This document shows positions 7,056-16,566 of a stretch of 64,000 nucleotides of DNA, piece by piece; the first letter of the stretch is position 1, and every line of letters begins with the position of its first letter. The stretch covers positions 78,487 to 142,486 of the forward strand of contig NZ_BACI01000033.1 in assembly GCF_000225505.1 (NCBI RefSeq). The letters run 5' to 3'. The stretch comes from Gordonia alkanivorans NBRC 16433. GTDB lineage: Bacteria > Actinomycetota > Actinomycetes > Mycobacteriales > Mycobacteriaceae. The notes below the pieces were generated by a model. The model was not told the origin of the DNA. It saw only the letters and a list, made by a program, of their open reading frames with translations, and searched no databases. The position numbers were made by a program, and so were the translations under genes.

Positions 7056-7850
7056 ATGAAGATCGTGGTGATCGGGGCAAGCGGGGTACTGGGGAGCCGG
7101 GTGGCGGACCTGCTCGCCGAGCGCGGCAACGAGGTGGTGCGGGCGAACCGAGGCGCCGGGGTCGACGCCTACACCGGGGAGGGGCTGGCCCGGGCGATGT
7201 CCGGTGCCGATGTCGTGGTCGACTGCCTCAGTGTCGAGACGCTGAGCGCGAAGAAGGCCGTCGACTTCTTCCGGACGACGGCGCGCAACATCGGGCGAGC
7301 GGCGACCGCAGCCGCGGTCGGGCACGTCGTCTGCGTCTCGATCGTCAACGCGGACGATCCGACGGTGAACGCGAAATTCGGTTACTACCAGGGCAAGGCG
7401 GCTCAGGAAGCCGCCTACCGCGATGTCGTCGACCCGGCGACGCTGACCATCCTGGCGTCGGTGCAGTGGTTCGAACTCGCCGAACAGATGATGGGACGAA
7501 TGGCTGTCGGTCCCGTCGCGATCGTGCCGAAGATGCGGTGTCGCCCCGCGGCCGCCGAGGACGTGGCGAAGGTGGTCGCGGACACCGCCACGGCGGGTCC
7601 GGTGACCGCCGACGCCGGCGGTGTTCGCAAGATCGAGGTCGCCGGGCCCGCCGAGATGAACCTCGTCGACGTGGCGAAAGCCGTTGCGGCGCAGCGAGGA
7701 TCGCCGCGCTGGATCATCGGGGCGGCCGTAGGCGGATCGGCGATCCGAGGCGGGGGACTCGTGCCCGCGAATCCGGACGTGATCACCCCGACCACGCTCG
7801 AACAATGGCTCGCCCAGCGTTCCGGCGCGCACGCGGGTAGTGCGAGATGA
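7056..7850 (+). CDS. NAD(P)-binding Rossmann (NmrA-like) protein
   Basis: Starts MKIVVIGASGVLGSRVADLL, an N-terminal dinucleotide-binding Gly motif (GASGVLG, residues 7-13), followed by an atypical SDR/NmrA-like body with DVVVDCLSVETL and YYQGKAAQEAAY. Members act as NADPH sensors or reductases, and activity cannot be predicted here. The start is ATG 7056, preceded by GAGGAGGGG; an upstream ATG at 7035 in the same frame lacks an RBS. The stop overlaps the next start (ATGA), so the two genes are translationally coupled. It is divergent from, and probably controlled by, the MocR regulator. Confidence 0.85.
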   Translation: MKIVVIGASGVLGSRVADLLAERGNEVVRANRGAGVDAYTGEGLARAMSGADVVVDCLSVETLSAKKAVDFFRTTARNIGRAATAAAVGHVVCVSIVNADDPTVNAKFGYYQGKAAQEAAYRDVVDPATLTILASVQWFELAEQMMGRMAVGPVAIVPKMRCRPAAAEDVAKVVADTATAGPVTADAGGVRKIEVAGPAEMNLVDVAKAVAAQRGSPRWIIGAAVGGSAIRGGGLVPANPDVITPTTLEQWLAQRSGAHAGSAR

Positions 7851-8335
7851 GCGTGCGCCCGCGCCCGTCGACACGCATGTGGATCCCGCAGGACAATCCC
7901 GCCGTCTACAAGGCGCTCGTCGCGCTGCAGCGGGCGTCGTCGGCGGGTGTCGACGTCGAGATCGGCGAGCTGATCTCGATGCGGGTGTCGCAGCTGAACG
8001 GTTGTGCGTACTGCCTGCACATGCATGCCGGGGACGCGCTGGCCGCACAGATCGACCCGCACAAGCTGCTGATGCTCGCCACGTGGCGTGAGGCGGGGTC
8101 GCTGTTCTCGTCACGGGAGCGGGCGGTCCTCGCGCTCGCGGAACAACTCACGCGACTCGGCGAGGGTGGTGTCGACGACGCGGTGTTCGACGATGTACGA
8201 ACATGTTTCGACGCGGCCACCACCGGCCAGCTGGTCGCGGCGATCGTGATGATCAACGCCTGGAACCGGATCGCCGTTGCCGGTGGGTACCCCGCGGGCC
8301 TGGACGAACGGCGTGTGTCGCAGGCCGCCGGCTGA
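7847..8335 (+). CDS. Carboxymuconolactone decarboxylase/AhpD-family protein
   Basis: AhpD-like all-helical protein with the redox motif NGCAYCLHMH (Cys53, Cys56, His60), the CxxCxxxH signature of alkylhydroperoxidase-type members rather than of true decarboxylases. Glu38 and Glu41 precede it as in the family. Length 162 aa is usual. It overlaps the preceding NAD(P)-binding gene by four bases, giving a two-gene redox operon opposite a MocR regulator. A peroxide or thiol-linked detoxification role is likely, with substrate unknown. Confidence 0.88.
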   Translation: MSVRPRPSTRMWIPQDNPAVYKALVALQRASSAGVDVEIGELISMRVSQLNGCAYCLHMHAGDALAAQIDPHKLLMLATWREAGSLFSSRERAVLALAEQLTRLGEGGVDDAVFDDVRTCFDAATTGQLVAAIVMINAWNRIAVAGGYPAGLDERRVSQAAG

Positions 8336-8425
8336 CCGCTGGTTGTCGCCGGCGGGTGTCCGCGGCGCTCCTCTCACCTCATCCGGCAGTGGGCTCATCA
8401 TCCTGCGCTACGCGCATCAGCCGCG

Positions 8426-9589
8426 TTACACCATTGCGAACGGCGAGATCTCCATGCCGATCTCGAGAGAAGCGGCGATCTCCCGGATCTCGTCGTAATC
8501 GAAGACGACGTGGCCGGACAGGACGTCGACGTCTCGGCGCGCACGCTGCATCGGGTGGTCGAGGAAATGCACGCTTGCGCCCGATGCCTCGAGCAGGGTG
8601 CCGATCACCGCTCTCGATTCGTTCACGATCCGGGCCGCGGCGAGACGCGCCTGCGCACGCGTGCGGATGTCGACCGTCCCTCCGGCAGCGAGGATTTCGT
8701 CGATGGTCGCCGTGGTCTGCGCAAGCAGGCCCCGAAGAGCCTGTAGCCGGATTCGCGCGTCGCCCAGGCGAATCCGCGCTGCTGGCTTGTCCTTCTGCTT
8801 GACCATCTGGTAGGCGAGGACCCGTTCGGAGAGTCGTGCGGCGTACAGGTCGGCGACCCGCTCGGCCGTGCCCAGGGCGGGCATCGCGGCAAGCAGGGCG
8901 AGAGCGGGGACCATCGGCCAGCGATACGAGTAGTTGTCGTGCAGGGTCGCGCCAGGTGTCCTGCCCGCGTAGAGATCTCGAACTCGGACGGTGCGGTGCG
9001 CCGGTACGAAGGCGTTCTCGACGACCACGTCGTTGGACCCGGTCGCCCGCATGCCGTCGGTGTGCCAGACGTCCTCCACCCGCGCGTCGTCGATCGGCAG
9101 GAGCGCGAGGACGGCGTCGGGTCGGTCGCCGGTGACGATGGCACCCACCATCACCCAGTTGGCCTCCATGATGCCGGTCGCCCAGGACCAGCGCCCGGAC
9201 ACGGAGAAACCGCCATCCCGCGGCTCCGCGGTGCCGGTCGGTGCCAGAGGTGCCGGTGCGAGGTACGGGCGGTCGGCGAACGCCTCCTCCTGCGCCGCCT
9301 CGCTGAACAGTGCGGTGATCCAGCCGTGCAACGTATAGAAGCCCAGCGTCCAGGCGCTCGACGTGCAGCCGTGGGCCAGCCGCCGGACATGGTCGAGGAT
9401 CTCGGGGAAGGGTGCCTCGAGTCCGCCGAACCTACTGGGGATCAACAGATCCAAGAGGCCGGAGTCGGTCGCGTCGCGGATGGTCTCGGCGGGCAGTTGC
9501 CGAAGTTCCTCCGCCCGGCCCGCGCGCTCGGCCAGGGAGGCGATGAATTCGTCGGTGATCAGCACCGTGCCGGATGTCGGGGTGTCCAC
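8426..9589 (-). CDS. Acyl-CoA dehydrogenase-fold flavin monooxygenase (HsaA/DszC-like)
   Basis: Acyl-CoA dehydrogenase-like fold of the class D two-component monooxygenases (HsaA, DszC, p-hydroxyphenylacetate hydroxylase type) rather than a beta-oxidation enzyme. Support: GLLDLLIPSRFGGLEAPF, SSAWTLGFY, SGRWSWATGI, WHTDGMRATGSNDVVVE, and a C-terminal four-helix domain ending with FLDHPMQRARRDVDVLSGH, as in HsaA. The acyl-CoA catalytic Glu context is not evident. Such enzymes need FMNH2 or FADH2 from a separate reductase; none is adjacent. The preferred start is GTG 9589; a TTG at 9610 falls inside the operator palindrome. It is divergent from a TetR regulator, its probable repressor. Substrate unknown. 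Confidence 0.85.
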   Translation of the reverse strand: MDTPTSGTVLITDEFIASLAERAGRAEELRQLPAETIRDATDSGLLDLLIPSRFGGLEAPFPEILDHVRRLAHGCTSSAWTLGFYTLHGWITALFSEAAQEEAFADRPYLAPAPLAPTGTAEPRDGGFSVSGRWSWATGIMEANWVMVGAIVTGDRPDAVLALLPIDDARVEDVWHTDGMRATGSNDVVVENAFVPAHRTVRVRDLYAGRTPGATLHDNYSYRWPMVPALALLAAMPALGTAERVADLYAARLSERVLAYQMVKQKDKPAARIRLGDARIRLQALRGLLAQTTATIDEILAAGGTVDIRTRAQARLAAARIVNESRAVIGTLLEASGASVHFLDHPMQRARRDVDVLSGHVVFDYDEIREIAASLEIGMEISPFAMV

Positions 9590-9603
9590 GGATCGGAACG
9601 TAA

Positions 9604-9619
9604 CATACAAAAAAGTATG
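9604..9619. promoter_or_regulatory. TetR-type operator palindrome
   Basis: CATAC (9604-9608) and GTATG (9615-9619) form an inverted repeat around six A residues, between the start of the flavin monooxygenase gene (9589, minus) and the TetR gene (9661, plus). On the minus strand TATGTT at the edge of the palindrome could serve as a -10 element, so repressor binding would block it. The AT-rich spacer stands out in this GC-rich sequence. Confidence 0.6.
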
Positions 9620-9660
9620 GGGTGTCTGGTTCGGGCCAGAACCGCGGTTAGGGTGAGGGA

Positions 9661-10233
9661 ATGGGGCGAGCGCAGGAGGGTGGCGGCGGCCACCTGTCGG
9701 CCGACGACTGGATCGAGCTCGGGTACGCGATCCTGGCCGAGGACGGATTCAAGCAGATCAAGATCGACACCGTCTGCAAACGCATGGGAGTCACCAAGGG
9801 CAGTTTCTACTGGCACTTCAAGGACATCGCGGCCTATCGTTCGGCGCTGGTCGCACGGTGGGGCGAGTGGAACGACGAGGAACACCAGAACTTCGCGGCC
9901 CTGGCCGACCTACCGCCGCGCGACCGCCTGCTGGGCTTGATCGCCCAACTGACGAGCCCGAGGCACTGGATGATCGAACGGGCGATGCGGGAATGGGCAC
10001 GCTCGGATCCGAATGCCGAGGCGAGTATCCGGACGTCCGATCGTCGTGCGCGAGAAGCGGTGCGCCGGTGTCTCCTCGACCATGGAATGGATCCGAAGAC
10101 CGCGTCGGTCCGGTCCAACTGGATCTTCGCGATGGGCATCGGGGCGCTGCACCTGTCCTACTCCGAGGAGGACCGCGCGTCCGCCGGACGCCACAGCGCG
10201 GAACTGGTGGACCTGATGCTCACACCGACATGA
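9661..10233 (+). CDS. TetR/AcrR family transcriptional regulator
   Basis: 190-aa TetR repressor. The N-terminal helix-turn-helix (about residues 20-60) reads GYAILAEDGFKQIKI ... MGVTKGSFYWHFKD, with the family-typical GSFYWHF recognition helix. The C-terminal ligand domain is not diagnostic. Start ATG 9661 follows GTGAGGGA. It is divergent from the HsaA-like monooxygenase gene, with the CATAC-N6-GTATG palindrome between, which fits autoregulation and repression of that gene. Its 3' end faces coaA 20 bp away. Confidence 0.93.
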   Translation: MGRAQEGGGGHLSADDWIELGYAILAEDGFKQIKIDTVCKRMGVTKGSFYWHFKDIAAYRSALVARWGEWNDEEHQNFAALADLPPRDRLLGLIAQLTSPRHWMIERAMREWARSDPNAEASIRTSDRRAREAVRRCLLDHGMDPKTASVRSNWIFAMGIGALHLSYSEEDRASAGRHSAELVDLMLTPT

Positions 10234-10253
10234 TGGTCACGTCGGCCTGATGC

Positions 10254-11195
10254 TCACAGTTTGCGCAGGCGTACCCGGTTGATGGCGTGGTCGACGTCCT
10301 TGCGGAGCACCAGCGAGGCCCGCGGGCGGGTGGGCAGGATGTTCTCGATGAGGTTCGGCCGGTTGATCGAGGTCCACAGGTCCCGCGCCGCGGCCGTGGC
10401 CTGCTCGTCGGTGAGCGAGGCGTAGGCGTGGAAGTGGGAGTCCGGGTTGGCGAACGACGTGGTCCGCATCTGCAGGAACCGGGAGATGTACCACTCCTCG
10501 ATGTCCTCGATCTTGGCGTCGACGTAGATCGAGAAGTCGAAGAGATCCGACACCATCAGCGTCGGGCCGGTCTGCAGGACGTTCAATCCCTCGAGGATGA
10601 GGATGTCGGGTTGCCGCACATAGTGATAGACGCTCGGCACGATGTCGTAGGCGAGGTGCGAGTAGACCGGCGCGGCCACCTCGCGCGCACCCGACTTCAC
10701 CTCGGTCACGAACCGGAGCAGCGCACGCCGGTCATACGACTCGGGAAAACCCTTGCGATGCAAGATCCCTCGACGCTGCATCTCCGCCGTCGGCAACAGG
10801 AAGCCGTCGGTGGTGATCAGGTCGACCTTCGGATGCGACTCCCACCGGGCGAGCAACGCCGCGAGCACGCGAGCCGTCGTCGACTTGCCGACTGCGACAC
10901 TGCCGGCGATACCGATGACGAACGGGACCTGCCGGTTGACCTGACGCTCGCCGAGGAAGGTCGAGGTGGCCGCAAAGAGTCGTTGGCGCGCAGCGACTTG
11001 CAGATGGATCAGACGCGAGAGGGGCAGGTAGACGTCGGCGACCTCCTCGAGGTCGATCTGCTCACCGAGACCCACGAGTTCGGCGAGCTCGTCCTCGTTC
11101 AGCACGAGGGGCATCGACTCACGCAGTTCGCGCCACTGCCGGCGGTCGAGTTCCAGGTACAGACTGGGGTCCCGATCACTGGCATTGCGAGCCAT
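10254..11195 (-). CDS. coaA: Type I pantothenate kinase
   Basis: Phosphorylates pantothenate to 4'-phosphopantothenate, the first and usually rate-setting step of coenzyme A synthesis. The P-loop is at about residues 98-107 ([10 protein letters not shown]). Other type I marks are [27 protein letters not shown] and [12 protein letters not shown]. Length 313 aa matches bacterial CoaA and the mycobacterial homologue (Rv1092c), which also neighbours glyA. Start ATG 11195. Confidence 0.97.
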   Translation of the reverse strand: MARNASDRDPSLYLELDRRQWRELRESMPLVLNEDELAELVGLGEQIDLEEVADVYLPLSRLIHLQVAARQRLFAATSTFLGERQVNRQVPFVIGIAGSVAVGKSTTARVLAALLARWESHPKVDLITTDGFLLPTAEMQRRGILHRKGFPESYDRRALLRFVTEVKSGAREVAAPVYSHLAYDIVPSVYHYVRQPDILILEGLNVLQTGPTLMVSDLFDFSIYVDAKIEDIEEWYISRFLQMRTTSFANPDSHFHAYASLTDEQATAAARDLWTSINRPNLIENILPTRPRASLVLRKDVDHAINRVRLRKL

Positions 11196-11321
11196 CAGCG
11201 CAGCTCCGGGGTCATGGTGAGCGCGGCTGCCCGGGTCGTCATGCGTAACAGCTTAGGGCCCACCTCTCGCCGCGACGCGGTGGGTCCGCGCGGTGCGTCC
11301 GCTCGCGGTAACGTGCCCGGT

Positions 11322-12542
11322 ATGCCGGCCGATCACGCGACCCCCGACCTCGTCACCGACTACCTGCGGCTGGGGTTGGCGTTCGATCGGCTCGAAGAAG
11401 GTTTCGTCGACGCGTTCACCGGCGACCCGGCACTGCGCGCCGAGATCGCCAACGGACCCGCACCCGACCCGGCGCACCTGGCCGCACAGGCGCGGGCCCT
11501 GCGCGCCGACCTCCCCGGTGATCTCCCCGCGGACCGGGCGGAGTTCATCGGGTCCCACCTGCGGGCGCTCGAGTGCTCGGCCCGCAAGTTCGCCGGCGAC
11601 GACATCTCCTTCGTCGACGAGGTCAACGCCTACTTCGACGTCGACATCGCCCTCGCCGACCCCGACCGCTACCGGCAGGCCCACACCGAACTCGCCGACG
11701 CACTCGGTATCGCCGATGCCAGCGGCGAGGATCTCCGCGACGCCTACGCCGCTCATCGTCGGGCCGACGAGATCCCCGCCGACAAGGTCGACGAATGCGT
11801 CCGGGCGTTCAGTGGTGCCCTTCGCGAACGTGTCCGCGCGCAGTATCCGTTGCCGGACAACGAGATCGTCGACTTCGAGGTCGTCACCGACAAGCCGTGG
11901 TCGGGGTTCAACTACTACCTCGGCGACTACTGGTCGCGGGTCGCGATCAACGCCGATCTGACGCAGTACATGTCGTCGCTCCCACACCTGATCGCCCACG
12001 AGGCCTACCCCGGCCACCACACCGAGCACTGCCGCAAGGAACAACTGCTCGTGGGCGCCGGGCAGCACGAGCAGTCGATCTTCCTCGTCAACACCCCGCA
12101 ATGCCTGATGGCCGAAGGGCTCGCGGACCATGCCCTGACCGCCATCATGGGCAAGGAGTGGGGCGGCTGGGCGCAGGAGATCTACGCCGACCTCGGCCTG
12201 CGCTTCGACGCCGACCGGGCGACGCGGGTGGGACGGGCGACCTCCGGGCTCCTCACCGTCCGTCAGGACGCGGCCCTGATGCTGCACGACCAGCACGCCG
12301 ACGCCGACACCGTCGCCGACTTCCTCCAGACGTGGTTGCTCGCACCGCCCGAGCGTGCCCGGCAGATGCTGCGCTTCCTCACCTCGCCGCTGTGGCGGGC
12401 GTACATCAGCACCTACGTCGAGGGTTACCGACTGCTCGAGAGTTGGCTCGACGCCGCGGACGACCGTGCCGCGGCCTTCGGACGGCTGCTCGACGAACCG
12501 CTCATCCCGGCGAGCCTGCGCCGTGAGCTGGTAGCGGGTTAG
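11322..12542 (+). CDS. DUF885-like protein with HEAYPGHH zinc-peptidase motif
   Basis: A 406-aa cytoplasmic protein with no signal peptide. The motif LIAHEAYPGHHTEH in the middle is a variant HExxH-type zinc-binding motif characteristic of DUF885/M32-like hypothetical metallopeptidases, and a downstream Glu (AEGLADHAL) could be the third ligand. Catalytic activity is not proven. The frame is open far upstream on the coaA antisense, but the coding signature starts at ATG 11322 (MPADHATPDLVTDYLRLGLA). It ends 33 bp before glyA and may be cotranscribed with it. Confidence 0.8.
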   Translation: MPADHATPDLVTDYLRLGLAFDRLEEGFVDAFTGDPALRAEIANGPAPDPAHLAAQARALRADLPGDLPADRAEFIGSHLRALECSARKFAGDDISFVDEVNAYFDVDIALADPDRYRQAHTELADALGIADASGEDLRDAYAAHRRADEIPADKVDECVRAFSGALRERVRAQYPLPDNEIVDFEVVTDKPWSGFNYYLGDYWSRVAINADLTQYMSSLPHLIAHEAYPGHHTEHCRKEQLLVGAGQHEQSIFLVNTPQCLMAEGLADHALTAIMGKEWGGWAQEIYADLGLRFDADRATRVGRATSGLLTVRQDAALMLHDQHADADTVADFLQTWLLAPPERARQMLRFLTSPLWRAYISTYVEGYRLLESWLDAADDRAAAFGRLLDEPLIPASLRRELVAG

Positions 12543-12575
12543 GGGATCGCGGCGCAGGTCCCTAGACTTGTCGCC

Positions 12576-13883
12576 ATGACCGCGAACTCGTCATCCGTGA
12601 ACTCGATGTCCCTGGCGGAGCTCGACCCCGACGTCGCCGCCGCCATGAACGGCGAACTCAGCCGTCAGCGGGACACTCTCGAGATGATCGCCTCGGAGAA
12701 CTTCGTGCCGCGCGCGGTGCTGCAGGCGCAAGGCAGCGTGCTCACCAACAAGTACGCCGAGGGTTACCCGGGACGTCGTTACTACGGCGGCTGCGAGTAC
12801 GTCGACGTGGTCGAGGACATTGCCCGCAATCGCGCCAAGGAACTGTTCGGCGCCGACTTCGCCAACGTCCAGCCGCATTCGGGCGCGCAGGCCAACGCGG
12901 CCGTGTTGCAGGCGCTGATGGAGCCGGGGGAGACCATGCTCGGTCTCGATCTCGCCCACGGCGGTCACCTCACGCACGGCATGCGCCTGAACTTCTCCGG
13001 CAAGCTCTACGAGAACGCCTTCTACGGCGTGAGCAAGGAAGACTTCCGGATCGACATGGACGAGGTGCGCAAGATCGCCCTCGACGTGAAGCCGAAGGTC
13101 ATCGTCGCCGGCTGGTCGGCCTACCCGCGGACCCTCGACTTCGAGGCGTTCCGCTCGATCGCCGACGAGGTGGGCGCACACCTGTGGGTCGACATGGCGC
13201 ACTTCGCCGGGCTCGTCGCCGCGGGCCTGCACCCGTCGCCGGTGCCGCATGCCGACGTCGTCAGCTCGACCGTGCACAAGACCCTCGGCGGACCCCGCTC
13301 CGGCATCATCCTCGCCAAGCAGGAGTGGGCCAAGAAGCTCAACTCGGCCGTGTTCCCCGGCCAGCAGGGCGGACCGCTCATGCACGCGATCGCCGGCAAG
13401 GCCGTCGCGCTCAAGATCGCCGGTACCGAGGAGTTCGCCGAGCGGCAGCGCCGCACCCTGTCGGGCGCGAGCATCCTCGCCGAACGCCTCAACGGTGAGG
13501 ACGTCGCCAAAGCCGGCGTCTCGGTCCTGACCGGCGGCACCGACGTCCACCTCGTGCTCGTCGACCTGCGCAACAGCGACCTCGACGGCCAGCAGGCCGA
13601 GGATCTGCTCCACCAGGTCGGGATCACGGTCAACCGGAACGCGGTGCCGTTCGACCCGCGTCCGCCGATGGTCACCTCGGGTCTGCGCATCGGCACCCCC
13701 GCGCTGGCCACCCGTGGCTTCGGCGACGAGGAGTTCACCGAGGTCGCCGACATCATCGCGACGGCGCTCGCCGCAGGTTCGTCGGCGGACGTCTCGGCCC
13801 TGCGTGGCCGGGTCTCCAAGCTCGCCCTCGACTTCCCGCTGTACGAGGGACTCGAGGAGTGGGGACTGATGAGCCGCATCTGA
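12576..13883 (+). CDS. glyA: Serine hydroxymethyltransferase
   Basis: PLP enzyme interconverting serine plus tetrahydrofolate with glycine plus 5,10-methylene-THF, the main one-carbon source. Landmarks: [47 protein letters not shown], the PLP lysine in [13 protein letters not shown] (Lys235), [11 protein letters not shown] and [15 protein letters not shown]. Length 435 aa; the first ten residues may be extra because a second ATG at residue 11 gives the usual MSLAELD start. The position between coaA and a desA2-like gene matches Rv1092c-Rv1094. Confidence 0.97.
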   Translation: MTANSSSVNSMSLAELDPDVAAAMNGELSRQRDTLEMIASENFVPRAVLQAQGSVLTNKYAEGYPGRRYYGGCEYVDVVEDIARNRAKELFGADFANVQPHSGAQANAAVLQALMEPGETMLGLDLAHGGHLTHGMRLNFSGKLYENAFYGVSKEDFRIDMDEVRKIALDVKPKVIVAGWSAYPRTLDFEAFRSIADEVGAHLWVDMAHFAGLVAAGLHPSPVPHADVVSSTVHKTLGGPRSGIILAKQEWAKKLNSAVFPGQQGGPLMHAIAGKAVALKIAGTEEFAERQRRTLSGASILAERLNGEDVAKAGVSVLTGGTDVHLVLVDLRNSDLDGQQAEDLLHQVGITVNRNAVPFDPRPPMVTSGLRIGTPALATRGFGDEEFTEVADIIATALAAGSSADVSALRGRVSKLALDFPLYEGLEEWGLMSRI

Positions 13884-13951
13884 GCCGTGGCCGACCGCTC
13901 GGATGTGACCTGAATTGCCCCGCGCCGAGCGGCGTCCGTATCCTTGCAGCG

Positions 13952-14824
13952 ATGAACGCACTCACTGAAGACGACCTGATCATCGCGCTCGAGAAGGCTC
14001 TTCCCGAGATCGCGGAAGACCACCAGTCGGCCGCCACTCCGTGGAACCCGCACGACTGGGTGCCGTGGGACGAGGGACGCAACTTCGCCTTCCTCGGCGG
14101 CGACGACTACGACCCGTCGCAGGCGACACTGTCGGACGAGGCGCGTGCCGGGCTGCTGGCTCTGCTCCTCACCAAGGACAACCTGCCGTCGTACCACCGC
14201 GTGCTGGCGAAGCACTTCCCGGCCTTCTCCGAGTGGCGTCAGCTGATCGGTGTCTGGACCGCGGAGGACAACCGGCACTCGATCGTCCTGCGCGACTACC
14301 TCGTCGTGCGCCGCGCGATCGATCCGGTGGATGCCGAGAACCGGCGACTCGTCCACGTCACCAAGGGTTACCGGCAGACCCCCGAGCAGGTCGACCCGCT
14401 CGGACCGCTCGATGTGCTCGCACTGATGGCGGTGCACGAGAACCAGTGCGTCAGCTTCATCAAGCGACTCAGCGCGATCGCCGCCGACGACGTCCTGGAG
14501 CAGATCCTCACCAAGATCGCCGCCGACGACCAGCAGCAGGCCAACACCTTCGGTGCGTTCCTCAACGCCGGCATCATCGCCGATCAGGACGCCACCGTCA
14601 TCGCGATCGACTCGGCCCTGGCGCTGGGTCGGGCCGAGGCGATCGGCCACGACATCGATGATTTCGATGCGGAGCGGGCGCTCCTGGCCGACTACGAGAA
14701 CGAGGACACGTGGCGCGAGATCGCCGCGACCCTCGCCGATGCGGTCAAGCTCGACTCCATCGAGGGTCTGGGCGACGAGGCCGAGGCGGCGCGTCAGCGC
14801 ATCCTCTCCCGCGCCCGCGGCTAG
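13952..14824 (+). CDS. Acyl-ACP desaturase family protein (DesA2-like) with degenerate di-iron site
   Basis: Ferritin-like member of the soluble stearoyl-ACP desaturase family; the position after glyA and before phoH2 matches DesA2 (Rv1094). Family marks: NFAFLGGDDYDPSQATL, LTKDNLPSYH, WTAEDNRHSIVLRDYL and ALMAVHENQC. By my alignment to the plant enzyme the di-iron ligands are altered: Asp76 and Asp106 replace Glu, His109 and Glu163 are kept, and the last ExxH becomes Asp193-Gln-Gln-Gln196, losing the second His. A normal oxygen-activating centre is therefore doubtful; it may bind a different metal or act non-catalytically. Length 290 aa. Followed by a strong terminator. Confidence 0.85.
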   Translation: MNALTEDDLIIALEKALPEIAEDHQSAATPWNPHDWVPWDEGRNFAFLGGDDYDPSQATLSDEARAGLLALLLTKDNLPSYHRVLAKHFPAFSEWRQLIGVWTAEDNRHSIVLRDYLVVRRAIDPVDAENRRLVHVTKGYRQTPEQVDPLGPLDVLALMAVHENQCVSFIKRLSAIAADDVLEQILTKIAADDQQQANTFGAFLNAGIIADQDATVIAIDSALALGRAEAIGHDIDDFDAERALLADYENEDTWREIAATLADAVKLDSIEGLGDEAEAARQRILSRARG

Positions 14825-14853
14825 ACACCGGGACACTTTCCCTACACGCGCGC

Positions 14854-14892
14854 ACGGCGCCATCAGGACGACAAATGTCCTGGTGGCGCCGT
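14854..14892 (+). terminator. Terminator hairpin after the desaturase gene
   Basis: ACGGCGCCATCAGGAC (14854-14869) pairs with GTCCTGGTGGCGCCGT (14877-14892) around GACAAAT: 16 pairs with one G-T wobble. It is followed by TTTGCG. Sits 30 bp after the desaturase stop. Confidence 0.75.
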
Positions 14893-15173
14893 TTGCGTCC
14901 CTGGGTCAGACGATACTGCGGTTAACGCGAAATTCACGCCGACACACCTGACTCCGGCGCGCCGCCGGCGAGGTCTGCGCGTACGTTGACGGTACGGACC
15001 GCGGGGAAGCGGTTCGTCCGGGAGGTTCGATTCGTGTATTGCACCAGCAGCGCGAGGGGACCGGCCCCGGTCCTCGTCCACCTCGGCTGACGCCGAGGGC
15101 AACGGACTTCGACCCGGCCGGTCAACGGCGAGAACAGGTTTGTGCGGGCGCCGCACGAACGTAGGAGCTCCAC
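14893..15173. other. Intergenic region upstream of phoH2
   Basis: About 280 bp between the terminator and phoH2 without a convincing protein gene. In mycobacteria a small antitoxin gene (phoAT) lies at this place. A frame at 15140-15331 overlaps the phoH2 start but has Arg/Gly-rich noise composition, so I do not call it. The phoH2 ribosome site GTAGGAG is at 15161-15167. Confidence 0.4.
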
Positions 15174-16481
15174 GTGACCACACGCACCTACGTCCTCGAT
15201 ACTTCCGTGCTGCTGTCCGACCCCTGGGCGGTCATGCGCTTCGCGGAGCACTCAGTGGTGTTGCCACTGGTGGTCATCAGCGAACTCGAGGGCAAACGCC
15301 ACCACCACGAGCTCGGCTGGTTCGCACGTGAGGCGTTGCGCATGCTCGACGACCTGCGGCTCGCGCACGGTCGGCTCGACCTACCGATCGAGATCGGCGA
15401 GGAGGGCGGCACCCTCCAGGTGGAGCTCAACCACACCGATCCGGCCGTCCTGCCGGCCGGTTTCCGCACCGACAGCAACGATTCCCGGATTCTGGCCTGT
15501 GCCCTCAACCTTCGTGCCGAGGGCAAGGACGTGACCCTGGTGTCCAAGGACACCCCGCTGCGTGTGAAGGCCGGCGCGGTCGGTCTGGCCGCCGACGAGT
15601 ACCACGCGCAGGACGTCGTCGTCTCCGGCTGGTCGGGGATGACCGAACTCGACGTCGAGACCTCGGCGATCGACGCACTGTTCGCCGACGGCGCCATCGA
15701 CCTGGACGAGGCGAGGGAGTTGCCCTGTCACACCGGCATTCGTCTGCTCAGTCCGTCGTCGAGCGCCCTCGGACGCGTCAACGCGGAGAAGCGTGTGCAA
15801 CTGGTGCGGGGAGATCGTGAGGCCTTTGGCCTGCACGGCCGTTCCGCGGAGCAGCGGGTCGCCCTGGACCTGCTGCTCGACGACAGCGTCGGCATCGTCT
15901 CGCTCGGCGGCAAGGCGGGCACCGGCAAGTCGGCGCTGGCGCTGTGTGCGGGCCTCGAGGCGGTTCTCGAACGACGGACCCAGCGCAAGGTGGTCGTCTT
16001 CCGGCCGCTGTACGCGGTCGGCGGCCAGCAGCTCGGTTACCTCCCCGGAGGTGAGGCCGAGAAGATGGGCCCGTGGGCGCAGGCGGTGTTCGACACCCTC
16101 GAGGGGCTCGCCTCACCGGAGGTCATCGAGGAGGTGTTGAGCCGCGGGATGCTGGAGGTGTTGCCGCTGACGCACATCCGCGGCCGGTCGTTGCACGACT
16201 CGTTCGTGATCGTCGACGAGGCGCAGTCGCTGGAACGTAACGTCCTGCTGACGGTGCTGTCGCGCCTGGGCTCGGGTTCGCGTGTGGTGCTGACCCACGA
16301 TGTCGCTCAGCGCGACAACCTCCGCGTCGGCCGGCACGACGGCGTCGCCGCGGTCATCGAGAAGCTGAAGGGGCATCCGCTCTTCGCGCACATCACGCTC
16401 ACCCGCAGCGAGCGGTCGCCGATCGCGGCGTTGGTGACGGAGATGTTGGAGGAGTTCGGGCCTTCCGCGCCGGGAGCGTAG
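15174..16481 (+). CDS. phoH2: PhoH2: PIN-domain RNase fused to PhoH ATPase
   Basis: Two-domain RNA helicase/RNase, the toxin half of the mycobacterial PhoAT-PhoH2 system. The N-terminal PIN domain (about 1-170) starts [15 protein letters not shown], with acidic metal ligands Asp9 and Asp residues in [12 protein letters not shown]. The C-terminal PhoH helicase domain has Walker [14 protein letters not shown] (about 244-256), [18 protein letters not shown], Walker [13 protein letters not shown] and [10 protein letters not shown]. The start is GTG 15174 behind GTAGGAG. The last codons and the TAG stop come from the first unit of a 35-bp repeat array (16465-16555), so the C-terminus SAPGA is repeat-encoded. 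Equivalent to Rv1095 by position. Confidence 0.93.
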   Translation: MTTRTYVLDTSVLLSDPWAVMRFAEHSVVLPLVVISELEGKRHHHELGWFAREALRMLDDLRLAHGRLDLPIEIGEEGGTLQVELNHTDPAVLPAGFRTDSNDSRILACALNLRAEGKDVTLVSKDTPLRVKAGAVGLAADEYHAQDVVVSGWSGMTELDVETSAIDALFADGAIDLDEARELPCHTGIRLLSPSSSALGRVNAEKRVQLVRGDREAFGLHGRSAEQRVALDLLLDDSVGIVSLGGKAGTGKSALALCAGLEAVLERRTQRKVVVFRPLYAVGGQQLGYLPGGEAEKMGPWAQAVFDTLEGLASPEVIEEVLSRGMLEVLPLTHIRGRSLHDSFVIVDEAQSLERNVLLTVLSRLGSGSRVVLTHDVAQRDNLRVGRHDGVAAVIEKLKGHPLFAHITLTRSERSPIAALVTEMLEEFGPSAPGA

Positions 16482-16555
16482 CGAGCGGGCGGGGTGTGTC
16501 CGCGCCGGGAGCGTAGCGAGCGGGCGGGGTGTGTCCGCGCCGGGAGCGTAGCGAG
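16465..16555. repeat. Tandem array of a 35-bp repeat containing GGGAGCGTAGCGAGCGG
   Basis: A 35-bp unit begins at 16465, 16500 and 16535; the third copy is cut at about 16555. The core GGGAGCGTAGCGAGCGG is a dispersed short repeat type, and a one-mismatch copy lies inside glmM at 41724-41740. The first unit overlaps the phoH2 stop. The array ends just before the long hairpin at 16567. Confidence 0.85.
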
Positions 16556-16566
16556 TGTTCAGAGGA

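Noticed and set aside
10287..11321. N-terminal extension of the HEAYPGHH protein over coaA
   Set aside because: This part lies antisense to coaA and translates as shadow-type sequence; protein-like sequence starts at ATG 11322.
15140..15331. Possible PhoAT antitoxin frame overlapping the phoH2 start
   Set aside because: The frame reads Arg/Gly/His-rich shadow sequence; I cannot match it to the mycobacterial antitoxin.
16465..16555. CRISPR-like array
   Set aside because: Units are directly tandem with a 35-bp period, with no spacers and no cas genes.
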